From Verrucomicrobiota bacterium (lineage in GTDB: Bacteria > Chlamydiota > Chlamydiia > Chlamydiales > Rhabdochlamydiaceae), in contig JAFEGH010000002.1 in the NCBI GenBank assembly GCA_018240065.1, positions 92,997 to 144,516 on the forward strand: DNA of 51,520 bases, read 5' to 3'. Of the stretch, positions 34,821 through 44,500 are shown piece by piece. The position numbers and the translations under genes were made by a program. How positions within the stretch are numbered: the first letter of the stretch is position 1; each line of letters starts with the position of its first letter. A model generated the notes under the pieces. It saw only the letters and a list, made by a program, of their open reading frames with translations, was not told where the DNA came from and searched no databases.

Positions 34821-35729
34821 TCAATCGTGCAGTTCGCCTTTCCACCATCCTAATGCATTATTAAGGCCTTCTTCAAGACTGAATCTGGGAGTCCAAAAAA
34901 TTTCTTCCCTCAATCTTGTCGTGTTTGGAATGAGACTGGCAGGGTCGTTTGAGGGAACTGGCAAGACTCCCAACTGCACCATTTCCTTCCCACCCAACCT
35001 TTCGGTTATTTTATGGATCACTTCCTTCAACGACACTCCGACTCCGGACCCAATATTGATGACGCCTTGCGCATCGCTATCTAATATAGCGACAAATGCA
35101 TCAGCGACATCTTGGACGTGAAGGAAATCTCTAATCTGTCTGCCATGAGAGCATGGTATTGGGGTTTTTTGGAGCAATCCCCTGATCACAGAAGGGACAA
35201 AGCGATTAGGATGCTCGTGAGGCCCATAAAGATAAAAGATCCTTCCCCATGCCTGGCTAAAACCCATTTCTTTGGCGAGCGCCTCAAGGATCAAACATAA
35301 GGATAATTTGCTAGACCCGTACAAAGTATGAGGACGACAGGCAGTCTCTCCTTCTATAAATTCCTGTGCGTTCCAATCATATTCAGCACATGTTCCTGAA
35401 AGAACGGCACGCTTCCCACCTTGAAGGGCAAATTCCTGAAGAAGGTCAATGCTCGCTTTTAACCAGTTTAAATTCTCTCTGGATCGCCAAAATTTCCCAT
35501 GTTCAGTAACCCACGCTAAATGCAATAGATGGGATGGGTTGATCTCGGTGAGCAGATTTTTAAAAGAGCCGGATCCGAGTAAATCGAATTGAATCCAATG
35601 GGCATCGTTAGAAGCGGATCGGGTGTTTTTGGAAGAAATAGCATAGACTTCGTAGCCCCTCATTTTTAGTAAGGAGATGCAGTGTCTCCCGATGAATCCA
35701 GTAGCGCCAGTAACGAGCACCTTTTTCAT
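34821..35729 (-). CDS. NAD(P)-dependent sugar epimerase/4-ketoreductase
   Basis: 302 residues, extended SDR. VLVTGATGFIGRHC nucleotide motif, LSGTCAEYDW with the active-site Thr/Ser, and YGSSK with the Tyr-Lys pair. GRIFYLYGPHEHPNRFVPS and IRDFLHVQDVADAFV follow. GTCAEY is the form I know from CDP-abequose-synthase-like (RfbJ) ketoreductases, so a role as the final 4-keto reductase of the CDP-sugar made by rfbF-rfbG fits; 4-epimerase is the alternative. ATGA overlap with the preceding epimerase gene. Confidence 0.78.
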   Translation of the reverse strand: MKKVLVTGATGFIGRHCISLLKMRGYEVYAISSKNTRSASNDAHWIQFDLLGSGSFKNLLTEINPSHLLHLAWVTEHGKFWRSRENLNWLKASIDLLQEFALQGGKRAVLSGTCAEYDWNAQEFIEGETACRPHTLYGSSKLSLCLILEALAKEMGFSQAWGRIFYLYGPHEHPNRFVPSVIRGLLQKTPIPCSHGRQIRDFLHVQDVADAFVAILDSDAQGVINIGSGVGVSLKEVIHKITERLGGKEMVQLGVLPVPSNDPASLIPNTTRLREEIFWTPRFSLEEGLNNALGWWKGELHD

Positions 35730-36253
35730 GGTAAACTTTCGTATCGTTGGTCTTTTGCAGAAATGACGGTGACTTCTTCAGGCCAAGCAATTTTAAAAGC
35801 AGGATCATTCCAGCGGACTCCCGAAGCGCATTCGGGAACAAATGGCGATGAAATCTGATAAAAAACCTCAGTATTGTCAACCAATGTCTGAAAGCCGTGA
35901 GCAAACCCTTCTGGAACATATAACATGCTCCGATTTTCTGCAGAGAGGAGTATGGCCTCCCATTTTTTATATGTGGGAGAATCTACCCGCAGGTCGATGA
36001 TCACATCGTAAATCACACCCTTCGTGCAACGTACTAATTTCGACTCAGCATGGGGAGCTTTTTGAAAATGCATCCCTCTTAATGTACCTTTCCTGTGATT
36101 AAAAGAGATGCTGCATTGCTCGAGATTTGGATTTAAACCCTTATCCTGAAATTGCTGCCGGCAAAAAATGCGCGCGAAACATCCCCTTTCATCCGCAATC
36201 GGCTCAGGTTCAATTAAATAAGCTCCTGTTAAAGATAGCGGCTGAAATTTCAT
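35726..36253 (-). CDS. RmlC-like NDP-4-keto-6-deoxysugar 3,5-epimerase (CDP-sugar pathway)
   Basis: 175 residues, cupin fold, second RmlC homologue of the window. YLIEPEPIADERGCFARIFC start, RGMHFQKAPHAESKLV with the catalytic His, VPEGFAHGFQTL, and FYQISSPF. It overlaps by four bases with both neighbours, so it works inside the CDP-sugar operon and not in rhamnose synthesis. In branched-sugar pathways such as mycarose, an RmlC-like epimerase acts right after C-methylation; that role is inferred from order. Confidence 0.82.
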   Translation of the reverse strand: MKFQPLSLTGAYLIEPEPIADERGCFARIFCRQQFQDKGLNPNLEQCSISFNHRKGTLRGMHFQKAPHAESKLVRCTKGVIYDVIIDLRVDSPTYKKWEAILLSAENRSMLYVPEGFAHGFQTLVDNTEVFYQISSPFVPECASGVRWNDPAFKIAWPEEVTVISAKDQRYESLP

Positions 36254-37491
36254 TCAAGAATCTCCAGCTTCGGAATAGGAATGACAAACTTTCCACCCCA
36301 TTCACGGATGAACGCCATCTGATTTATGATTTCATCTTTCAAATTCCAAGGCAGAACAAAAAGATAATCCGGTTTTGCCTTTGAAATCTCCTCTACTGAA
36401 TAAATAGGAATATGTGTACCTGGCAAAAATTGCCCTTGCTTATGCGGACTTCTGTCTACAGTGAAGTTGAGAAATTCAGATCGTATGCCGCAGAAGTTCA
36501 ATAATGTATTTCCCTTAGCAGGAGCTCCATAACCAACGATTTTTTTTCCCTCCTTCTTGCAATCAAGGAAAAAGCGCAAAAGGTTGGCCTTTAGCTCCTG
36601 CACTCCAACTGAAAATTGAGTGTAGCCTTTTAGATCTTCAAAATGCAGCTCGGTTTCTTTCTTTTTAAGGTTCACCACACGTTGGGAAATCTGCTTTTCA
36701 GAATCTTCTTCATGAGCCGCATAGATTCTTAACGACCCGCCGTGGGTTTTCAATTCTTCGACATCGAATATCTTAAGCCCCTGTGCCTTAAACACCTTTT
36801 CAACAGCAACCAGTGAAAAATATGAGAAGTGCTCATGGTAGATGGTATCAAATTGATTACTTTCCATTAACCGCAGTAAATGAGGGAACTCCATCGTAAT
36901 CACTCCGCGCGGCTTGAGCAGAATTTGCATTCCCCTAACAAAGTCGTTAAGGCCTGGAACGTGCGCCAGAACGTTATTGCCTATCAGTAAATCCCCTTGA
37001 ACCTTTTTTTCCTTTAATTCTTGAGCAACCTGGCTTCCGAAAAATTTTACCAGGGTGGGGATCGATTTTTCTTGAGCAACCTTTGCGACATTTGCAGCGG
37101 GCTCAATCCCCAACACAGGAATATTACGCTCCTTGAAAAACTGCAGCAAATAGCCATCGTTGCTTGCTATTTCAATGACTTGCTTCGAAGAGTCTAGTTT
37201 CAACCGTGTAATAATTTGCTCGGCGTAGTTCTTGCAATGCTTAAGCCAGCTATCGGAATAAGAAGAAAAATATGCGTAATCGCTAAATATGTTCTGAGGT
37301 AGCTCATATTCCTTGACTTGCACAAGAAAACACTGTGAGCAGACATAGGCATGCAAAGGATAAAAGGACTCTCCTTTCTCTAACTGCTCTTTTTTTAAAT
37401 AAGAGTTGGACAAAGGCGTCATTCCTAAATCGCAGAATGAGTGTTTTAGAGGACTTTGACAAAACCGACAAGAATCTTGATTTTCAATCAT
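36250..37491 (-). CDS. NDP-hexose C-methyltransferase (NovU/TylC3-like)
   Basis: 413 residues from ATG 37491, which overlaps the rfbG stop by four bases. N-terminal zinc-type module with CRFC and CSQC cysteine pairs and LGMTPLSNSYL, central SAM domain with QVIEIASNDGYLLQFF and GNNVLAHVPGLNDFV, then a C-terminal domain containing GKKIVGYGAPAKGNTLLNF and LFVLPWNL. This three-part layout (Methyltransf_13, SAM core, Methyltransf_14) is known from sugar C-methyltransferases acting at C3 of 4-keto-6-deoxyhexoses. Between rfbG and an RmlC-like epimerase, it points to a 3-C-methyl branched sugar. Confidence 0.85.
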   Translation of the reverse strand: MIENQDSCRFCQSPLKHSFCDLGMTPLSNSYLKKEQLEKGESFYPLHAYVCSQCFLVQVKEYELPQNIFSDYAYFSSYSDSWLKHCKNYAEQIITRLKLDSSKQVIEIASNDGYLLQFFKERNIPVLGIEPAANVAKVAQEKSIPTLVKFFGSQVAQELKEKKVQGDLLIGNNVLAHVPGLNDFVRGMQILLKPRGVITMEFPHLLRLMESNQFDTIYHEHFSYFSLVAVEKVFKAQGLKIFDVEELKTHGGSLRIYAAHEEDSEKQISQRVVNLKKKETELHFEDLKGYTQFSVGVQELKANLLRFFLDCKKEGKKIVGYGAPAKGNTLLNFCGIRSEFLNFTVDRSPHKQGQFLPGTHIPIYSVEEISKAKPDYLFVLPWNLKDEIINQMAFIREWGGKFVIPIPKLEILE

Positions 37492-38492
37492 ATTGAACAA
37501 AACTCCTCTGCTAGCGACTCTTGAAAGTAATTACCATACCATTGGACAGTACGTTGCAACCCATCTTCCAAATTGAAAAGAGGCTGCCATCCCAAAGCCT
37601 GTTTTGCTTTTTGTGAATCTAGGCTTTGATCGCGAATCTCTTCTCTTGCCTCATTAAGGATCTTTGGTGGGAGATCGGAGCAATTCATTAGCCGCTGCAG
37701 AGCAATTACAATATCCAATACCGAGTAGGGAGAATTTGGGCCAAAATTAAAGGCTTGTCCGCAAATGTTTTCCTTATGAGCGTTGAACGCCAGCATAAGA
37801 TAAGCGTAAACAGCATCCTCGACATAGAGATAGTCTCTTGTATAAGTACCGTCGCTGCGAATTACCGGAGCGGTTTTTAAGTGGAAGTTTTTGATAGTAC
37901 CTGGGATTAGACGGCTCCAGTTCAGATCCCCTCCCCCAAACAAATTACCGCAGCGAGCCACAACGACAGGAAGCCCATAAGTCTGGTAATAAGTATATGA
38001 GAGCAGATCGGTGCAGGATTTAGAGACATCGTAAGGATGCTGCCCTCGAAGCGGCATTTCCTCTGTATAAGGGAGAACCGTGCTGGAGCCATACGCCTTG
38101 TCGCTAGAAGCGACGACTATGCGTTTAACCAATCCCTTATGTTGTCTGCATGCCTCCAACAAATTATAGGTGCCACGAATATTACTTTCGAACGTAGGAA
38201 GAGGATTGCGTAAGGCAGTCCCAACAATCGTCTGTGCACCAAGATGAAACACAGTGTCAATTTCATGCTCGTTTATAGCTCTTTCTAGTGAGGCATAGTC
38301 TTCCAATGCCCCTTGGACAACTCTAGTTTTTCGATGAAGTTTGCTTCTGAAAAGAGCACTTTGAGGGTCATGATCCCGAACTAAAGTGACAACATTAGCT
38401 TTTTCCTGAACCAGTGCTTTAGTCAGCCAATATCCAAGGAAGCCTGTGGCGCCTGTGACAAAAACGTTTTTATTGATCCAAAAATCTTTCAT
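37488..38492 (-). CDS. rfbG: CDP-glucose 4,6-dehydratase
   Basis: Makes CDP-4-keto-6-deoxyglucose. 334 residues, extended SDR. VFVTGATGFLGYWLTKAL, VFHLGAQTIVG, VASSDKAYGSS with the active site, YDVSK, and GNLFGGGDLNWSRLIPGTI, the RfbG-specific segment. One base after rfbF. Central enzyme of the CDP-sugar branch. Confidence 0.92.
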   Translation of the reverse strand: MKDFWINKNVFVTGATGFLGYWLTKALVQEKANVVTLVRDHDPQSALFRSKLHRKTRVVQGALEDYASLERAINEHEIDTVFHLGAQTIVGTALRNPLPTFESNIRGTYNLLEACRQHKGLVKRIVVASSDKAYGSSTVLPYTEEMPLRGQHPYDVSKSCTDLLSYTYYQTYGLPVVVARCGNLFGGGDLNWSRLIPGTIKNFHLKTAPVIRSDGTYTRDYLYVEDAVYAYLMLAFNAHKENICGQAFNFGPNSPYSVLDIVIALQRLMNCSDLPPKILNEAREEIRDQSLDSQKAKQALGWQPLFNLEDGLQRTVQWYGNYFQESLAEEFCSI

Positions 38493-38493
38493 A

Positions 38494-39282
38494 TCACCGC
38501 CGTAAAGTTAAATATTGGTTAACGTTCCATGGAGGATTTCCTGATTCCCAAAGGGTTTGCAATAAGCGTTGCTCACGTAACGTGTCCATGGGCTGCCAAA
38601 AACCATCATGAAAATAGGCCATCAGCTGCCCATCCGCTGCTATTTTTTCCAATGGCTCTTTTTCCCACATTGTTTTTTCATCCGAAATGTACTGAATGAC
38701 TTCAGGTTCAAGAACAAAAAATCCTCCGTTAATCCACCCCTCCTGCGCCTGGTTCTTTTCAGAAAACTCAACTACCTGATTACCATCCAAGACAAGACCT
38801 CCAAATCGAGCAGGAGGGTGTACGGCTGTAACAGTAGCCAGCTTTCCATGGGATTTATGGAATGCTACCAGAGCGGAAATATCGATATCAGCAACTCCGT
38901 CGCCATAAGTAAGCAGGAAGGTCTCATTAGCAATCGTATCTTTCAAGGCCTTGATCCTCCCTCCCGTCTGGGTATTCAACCCAGTATCAATCAAGCTTAC
39001 TCGCCAATTCATCCTATTTCCACTCTTGATCTGACATTCTCCCGATGACAAATCAATTTGGAGATCGCTATGGTTCGCATGATAGTTCAAGAAGTACTCT
39101 TTAATCACTTCCCCTTTGTAACCTAAAGCCACTACAAAATCTTCAAAACCAAAGCGCGCATAAATACTCATAATATGCCAAAGAATAGGCTTACTTCCAA
39201 TTTCGACCATTGGTTTTGGAATTTGACTGGTCAATTCAGACAATCGGGTTCCAAGTCCACCAGCTAAAAGCACTGTTTTCAT
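38494..39282 (-). CDS. rfbF: Glucose-1-phosphate cytidylyltransferase
   Basis: Makes CDP-glucose from CTP and glucose-1-phosphate. 262 residues. LLAGGLGTRLSELTSQIPKP nucleotide-binding start, KPILWHIMSIYARFGFEDFV and YHANHSDLQIDL are RfbF-specific and distinguish it from RmlA; the metal site is TYGDGVADID. Ends FWQPMDTLREQRLLQ. GGAG just before ATG. First gene of the six- or seven-gene overlapping operon. UTP- and dTTP-type family members lack the ANHSD region. Confidence 0.93.
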   Translation of the reverse strand: MKTVLLAGGLGTRLSELTSQIPKPMVEIGSKPILWHIMSIYARFGFEDFVVALGYKGEVIKEYFLNYHANHSDLQIDLSSGECQIKSGNRMNWRVSLIDTGLNTQTGGRIKALKDTIANETFLLTYGDGVADIDISALVAFHKSHGKLATVTAVHPPARFGGLVLDGNQVVEFSEKNQAQEGWINGGFFVLEPEVIQYISDEKTMWEKEPLEKIAADGQLMAYFHDGFWQPMDTLREQRLLQTLWESGNPPWNVNQYLTLRR

Positions 39283-39473
39283 GTTCTTCTCCGTTACCCA
39301 GGTGTCATTTCGTAGATAGCTGTAGAAAAATGTCTTTATATTTTCATCAACTAAACGAGTCTATAAATTTTATGTTGCTGAGAAAAAATAGGCCCAGTTA
39401 AGGAAAAACTTGCGCAACACAACAACTAAAGAGGAAGGGATCTAGTGATAAATTGCATCTAATTCCAATCAAT

Positions 39474-40331
39474 TTAGTCATTAATTAAAATCGGATCGTA
39501 AACACTGTTAAATGTTTTTTCCATTTTGACAATATTCTGCCAATCAGCACCTACTTGTCGCACACGCTCTATTTTTACATTAAAAAAAAACTCCATGTCT
39601 CTTGCCCAATAATGGTTAATGCGTAAAAAATTCACAGAGACCTCTTTGCTGAACGGGGAATTTATAGGTGCAAAATTTTCAGTTACAGCTTGACATCCCG
39701 GCTTGTATAGAAAGTTGTGAGCAGTTTCAGCATCTATGGCATCCTCTATCTTGACAATGGATTTAACATGAAAATTCATACCATCAGTAAGTTCAGATCG
39801 ATATAATAACTTGCCTAAGATTTTACCATCAGTACGTTCTACATTTGACGTTCCATAGACGATCCAATTTACAGCGATGCCTGAAAATCCATTATAATTC
39901 TCTATAGCCCTTTTTAGATCGATTCTCAGAGGAGAAAACAAGAATTCATCAGTGTCAATAAATGCAACCCAAGTTGAATCACATCTTTTTATTGCATCCC
40001 GATATGCCCCTAACTGCATGACAGCATACTCTGTTGCGTTACGAGCTGGAAATGGCCATTTAATAATCTCTACAAAACCCTGGCGAATATAGGGCTCTAA
40101 TACCTTTTCCGGGTTGTCAGTTGATAAATTGTCATAGAGATAAAAGTGTTCAACGCCCTGCATTAAATGAAAATCAATCCATTCGGCAATATACTTGGCA
40201 TCGTTTCGAAAATTAGTGCAAACAGAAAGTGTGTATTTCGCAAAAATTAAAGAAGGAAACAAAAAAAATATAGCAGCGCAAAAAAAAGCTGCCGAAGAGA
40301 CATTCAGCGGTTTGGGCTTAAAATTCAACAT
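39474..40331 (-). CDS. Exported GT92-like glycosyltransferase
   Basis: 285 residues. Positions 11-31 (SSAAFFCAAIFFLFPSLIFA) form a signal peptide or signal anchor. Then LSVCTNFRNDAKYIAEWIDF, GVEHFYLYDNLSTDN, and STWVAFIDTDEFLF (metal site IDTDEF at 125-130) followed by RINHYWARDMEFF. The sequence pattern is that of GT92 (DUF23) enzymes, transferases with many animal members and bacterial relatives. Export before folding would put it in the periplasm or beyond, where no nucleotide sugars are known, so it may act in the host compartment or on a lipid-linked donor. Confidence 0.78.
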   Translation of the reverse strand: MLNFKPKPLNVSSAAFFCAAIFFLFPSLIFAKYTLSVCTNFRNDAKYIAEWIDFHLMQGVEHFYLYDNLSTDNPEKVLEPYIRQGFVEIIKWPFPARNATEYAVMQLGAYRDAIKRCDSTWVAFIDTDEFLFSPLRIDLKRAIENYNGFSGIAVNWIVYGTSNVERTDGKILGKLLYRSELTDGMNFHVKSIVKIEDAIDAETAHNFLYKPGCQAVTENFAPINSPFSKEVSVNFLRINHYWARDMEFFFNVKIERVRQVGADWQNIVKMEKTFNSVYDPILIND

Positions 40332-40347
40332 GAACGGCTCTCTCCAA

Positions 40348-41013
40348 TTATTTTTCAGTCAGAAGCCAGAATACTTTGTTTTCATCAACATGAATTTCAA
40401 GGTTATTTTCTCTAGCAAAACGATTGACTGCTTTCATGACGGGCAGATCATTAATTCCCCAGATATAATCATCTCCGCAAATAACCCCATGACCCTTAAC
40501 TAGAGGAAAATATGCAGTTAAATCATCGTATACGCTTTTTTCGTCATGTGATGCGTCAACATATATTAAATCGGGTGAAATGCCGTTAATTTTAAAAAAC
40601 GAAACAGCGTCTAAAGTGCTTGTTCTAACTGGAATGATTTTTTCTGTTTGCCCTGTATGAATAACATTCGAAAGAAATTGATTGTATAAGTTTTTAACAT
40701 CAACTTTCGCATAGAAAAAGGGAACACTTTGATCATATGGAGGTAAAAACCAATGATCGACCGCATAGACAATTCCTGACTCAGGTAAATTCCGAGCGAT
40801 GAGAATCGTAGAATCTCCTTTAAAGGATCCAAGTTCAATAACGGTTTTGGCTCCAGTCGCTTTAATTAAATTCTCCAGGGGCCTCGCATTTAGAAGCTCT
40901 CCTTCAAAGGCTTGGGGCATTAAGGAAGTGACAGTGTCGTATGGGGCTGGAAGCGTGGCATTCGCAAATAGAGCAGAAGTGGAAGCAATAAGCGCAAGGA
41001 GGACTGTTCTCAT
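40348..41013 (-). CDS. Signal-peptide-bearing class I SAM methyltransferase (Methyltransf_24-like)
   Basis: 221 residues. Signal MRTVLLALIASTSALFANA with cleavage near ANA-T. Mature part has TVIELGSFKGDSTI (motif I, 58-70), YAVDHWFLPP, DLIYVDASHDEKSVYDDL with the DASH motif, and GVICGDDYIWG. The DASH motif and GDDY metal-like pair are usual in Methyltransf_24 sugar or catechol-type enzymes. Seventeen bases before the GT92-like gene, so they are a pair. Same oddity of a SAM enzyme with a Sec signal as at 30761 and 33263. Confidence 0.78.
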   Translation of the reverse strand: MRTVLLALIASTSALFANATLPAPYDTVTSLMPQAFEGELLNARPLENLIKATGAKTVIELGSFKGDSTILIARNLPESGIVYAVDHWFLPPYDQSVPFFYAKVDVKNLYNQFLSNVIHTGQTEKIIPVRTSTLDAVSFFKINGISPDLIYVDASHDEKSVYDDLTAYFPLVKGHGVICGDDYIWGINDLPVMKAVNRFARENNLEIHVDENKVFWLLTEK

Positions 41014-41544
41014 ATAGGCACCGAAAATGTTAATGACAGTTACGCCGAAATATATGGATTTTTCAAAATTATTGGTAGGAAATATTTATCTTTAGAGTGA
41101 CTGAGCTGCAGTCATGCTAAAGCACATCAGCGAGGCAATTCGTTATGGATATCAGGCTTGATTCTTAAGAAACATTCAAACTGCTTCATTGAGTTTGCAA
41201 CGAAGCACGTAAAGCGAAATTGAAATCTTGAAAAGCAATGTTTGAGAACAAGGCCATGGCGAGGGAGATGCCTCCTTTGACTCATCGCTTATAGCAAATG
41301 ATGACTTACAGATACGCAAGGTCACTTTGGTTCATTACTTGCAATTTGACTAAGCTTTCATTGGTGAAAATACTTCCTCAAGCAGAACTTTTGGAACCGC
41401 TTCATAACCAATAGGCTTCCTCTCCTTTCAACAATTATAAAACTCATTGGGAATGGTGTTTGCATCTGATTCAGATTCATTAGCGCCCGATCCATTCCCA
41501 ATGTGATAACGAGAACTTGCGAGCAAAAACGACTTCATATGTGC
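41014..41544. other. Non-coding gap with degraded sequence and a terminator
   Basis: 531 bases between the large glycosyltransferase gene and the exported methyltransferase. No full gene. One minus-strand stretch around 41345-41410 could encode KPIGYEAVPKVLLEEVFSP before a stop, possibly a leftover of a lost gene, but it is too short to assign. CTTCATTG...CAACGAAG near 41192-41213 is a small inverted repeat. The terminator at 41434-41503 is listed separately. Confidence 0.4.
41434..41503 (-). terminator. Terminator after the wzm-wzt-glycosyltransferase operon
   Basis: Perfect 12-bp inverted repeat CATTGGGAATGG (41445-41456) and CCATTCCCAATG (41492-41503); read on the minus strand it is followed by AGTTTTATAA. 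The 35-base loop itself contains the palindrome ATCTGATTCAGAT. It lies 41 bases beyond the stop of the large gene. Confidence 0.7.
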
Positions 41545-44500
41545 TTACACACAAGTTTGGGCTGATACCCTAGGGGAATAAGCGATTCGCCATTTGTTAT
41601 CCTGCGTCAGTTTTTCACACACTCCTGATATCCAAGAGGAAGGATGGGTGGCAAACAGCTCAAAGGGAACCTTTTTTTCAACCAAAGCGCTTAAACGAAA
41701 AAAGGCTAAACGAGACCCCGTTTTAGAGGCAGTTTGTATTTTGAAAAAGATGTTAAACTTACCAGGATTATCATTAGCCACACCCTCTAAGCAATTCGAA
41801 AATCCATGGGCTCCATTGCGCAAATAACAGCCATCCGTGATCTTCCCTTGTTTGTCAATGACACGTCCTCCAACAGCTCCCACATCGGGATACAATTCAA
41901 AGATCCTGGCCACCTCATTGAAAGTGGACTCTCTGTCAATTATAACATCGCCACTAGTGACTACTACAATAGCGTCACTTGGGAGAGTTTGTGCAAGGGA
42001 AGGGTCTAGAATTTCATCCATCCATACGAAAGGCGGCTTCTCTCTTTCACGCCTGGCGATGTACAGTTCGACAGGACATATCGGCCATTTGTCGATAAAG
42101 AAGAGGTCAGGTCTAGATGTTTTGGCGATATGTTTCTTAAGTTCATGGCGGACGGAATCCAAAGATGGAGATTCCCCCGTCGGCTTATTTGAAACAGAAA
42201 TAGGATGCTGTCTCCAATGATAGAGTACTTCCGATACATATTCGATTCTGCCTCTTCCTTCAGATATGCGAAGGACAGTATCCCAATCATGACACCAATT
42301 CGCTCCGGGATCGGTATATAGGTTAAAATGCAGAGCGCTTTCACGTTTGATTGCGCATAGATGCCAAATACAAGAGTTACTTGAGTGGAGAAGTGGATCA
42401 AAAGGGCCTCGAGAATAGGGATGACAAGGCACGTCCTGGATTAGCAAATCTTCATCTGAATATATCAAGTCAGGTTCGCTCAACTTCTTAATTTCGTGCG
42501 CCAAAATTTGCAAAGCATCTACAGTAATTAAATCGTCCGCATCCACCGGGACAATGTACGCACCATGAGCGTGATCTAAGGCTAGACGCATGGCTCCAAT
42601 GATGCCTAGGGGTTGGTCTTTCTCAATTAAGGTAGCCTGCCAAATGCTCTTTGCTTTACTACGGACCTTCTCTAGTTGATCTTGGGGAATTGGGCCGTGA
42701 GCTACGATGACCCACTGTGTCGCAGGCAGCGACTGAAGCATTATCGACTCCGCCAGGGCATCAAGCAGAGCCATATTCGTCCTTTCATATATTGTTGTAA
42801 GCAAGGTAAATGAAGGGGGTTCCGCTGGTAAGGGATACTTTTCAATGCGATGTTGCTGGATAAGGCTCAGTTCCTCTGGATAGGGCAATTTTGCATGTTT
42901 CAGGTTCTCTAGATGTTGTAGTCGCTCAATAGCGGGAACTGGTAAATAAGCAGACTTCGCATTAATGCCTAGTCTGGGGGAAAGCAGTTTCTCATCGGGA
43001 ATCAAATTCCAAAATCGAGTGAGAAAACGTGATAAACACTCAGGAGTAGCCAGAGATTCAGGCACCATTCGTGCACGTGCTCTCATAAAAGGGGAAAAAA
43101 GAACGCGTTTCCCTCCTTCCCGTGCAAGCGCTCCCAAACAAGGACCAAGATAGGCAATCGATCCTTTTAAGCTTATTAGCTGCGGAATGACCTCCTTTAG
43201 AAAACTTGTCAGCACGACGCAGTGACCACTGGATATCGCAGATACGGAATGTGGTTTCCACATCTGTGCAAAAAATCCTGGATCCCCCAATTGTCTGCCA
43301 CGATCTGGGCAGTCACAACCATTCCCAAAGCCAAATACCATCGGACCACCGAGTATGCTAGTGCCATCGTGGAGCGATCCTCCCACCATGACCGTATCTG
43401 GAAATAAGTCCATCAGGCCCATGGCATCCCAGCTCCACTCATCTCCATCAGGAACAATGCCATCCCATACAATATGGACAAGCTCGCTTTTAACCTTTAT
43501 CAGCGTATTCTCCAATGCAGCAATTCCTTCTTCTTGGTCAATGTGAAAATGCTCGTTACTATTGGATAAAGAGGAAACCGAATTTAATTTTTCATTGCCG
43601 ATATGAATAGTCGCATAGGATTTAGGATGAACACGCTTGCGTTTGAACCACCAATCCACTCCTGCGCTAAACAGTGAACTTAGCGTCAACTCTAAGTGAG
43701 GAGCTGTAGTTCCTTTTAAGAATTGTGATAATAAAGCTTGATGGGAACTTGAGATAAAAGATTTTGAGCCGATATTCTGGGCAGTCGATTGCTGGTGTAT
43801 TCTCCAACTATACAGCACCTCTGGAATGTGGTGTGGAAAATAACCGGCATTCATAAATCGAATGAAACTATCCCAATCATGGCATCCTTCTGATTTCTTG
43901 TCGCTGTAGAGCCCTAACGACAGCCCTTTTTCACGATCAATGACACAAAGGTGAGCAATATAACATGAATGAAGAAAAAGGACTGGATCCCAGTCTGGTT
44001 TGAAATAGGGGCAAACAAAACGATCTTTATCAAGTTTGTCTTCATCTGTGTAAGCCAATGCTGGAAATCCCTTATCTTGCAGTTCTTTTGTAAGAACGTG
44101 AACGCAATCAGGTTCAATCACATCATCTGAGTCTAGTGGGATAATGTAACGTCCTGTTGCGTGTTCCAGACAGTATCGCATTCCTCCGATGATACCCAAA
44201 TTCTGATCAACTCTTTCAAGTCGCACACAGGGATGTTTGGCAAGGGTCCGTAAACATTCAATTGTCGCTCCGTCAGTGGAACCATTGTCCAAAATCAGCC
44301 ACTCAAAGTTTGTTCCTCCGTCTTGCAAAAATACACTTGCAGCTAGTTCCTCAAGATATTCAGGACTAGTATTGAATGTGGGAGACACAAAGCTAAGTAA
44401 ACCTGGCATCTGAAAATAAGGACCTTGGGATCGCCTTGTTGATAAGCGACTTGCTTTAAATTCAGTGTATGAATCTTCCTTATGTTTTAGATACGGATTC

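Noticed and set aside
38494..39282. Reading this gene as rfbA (dTDP-glucose synthase) to complete the rhamnose pathway
   Set aside because: The ANHSD segment and adjacency to rfbG are specific to glucose-1-phosphate cytidylyltransferase.
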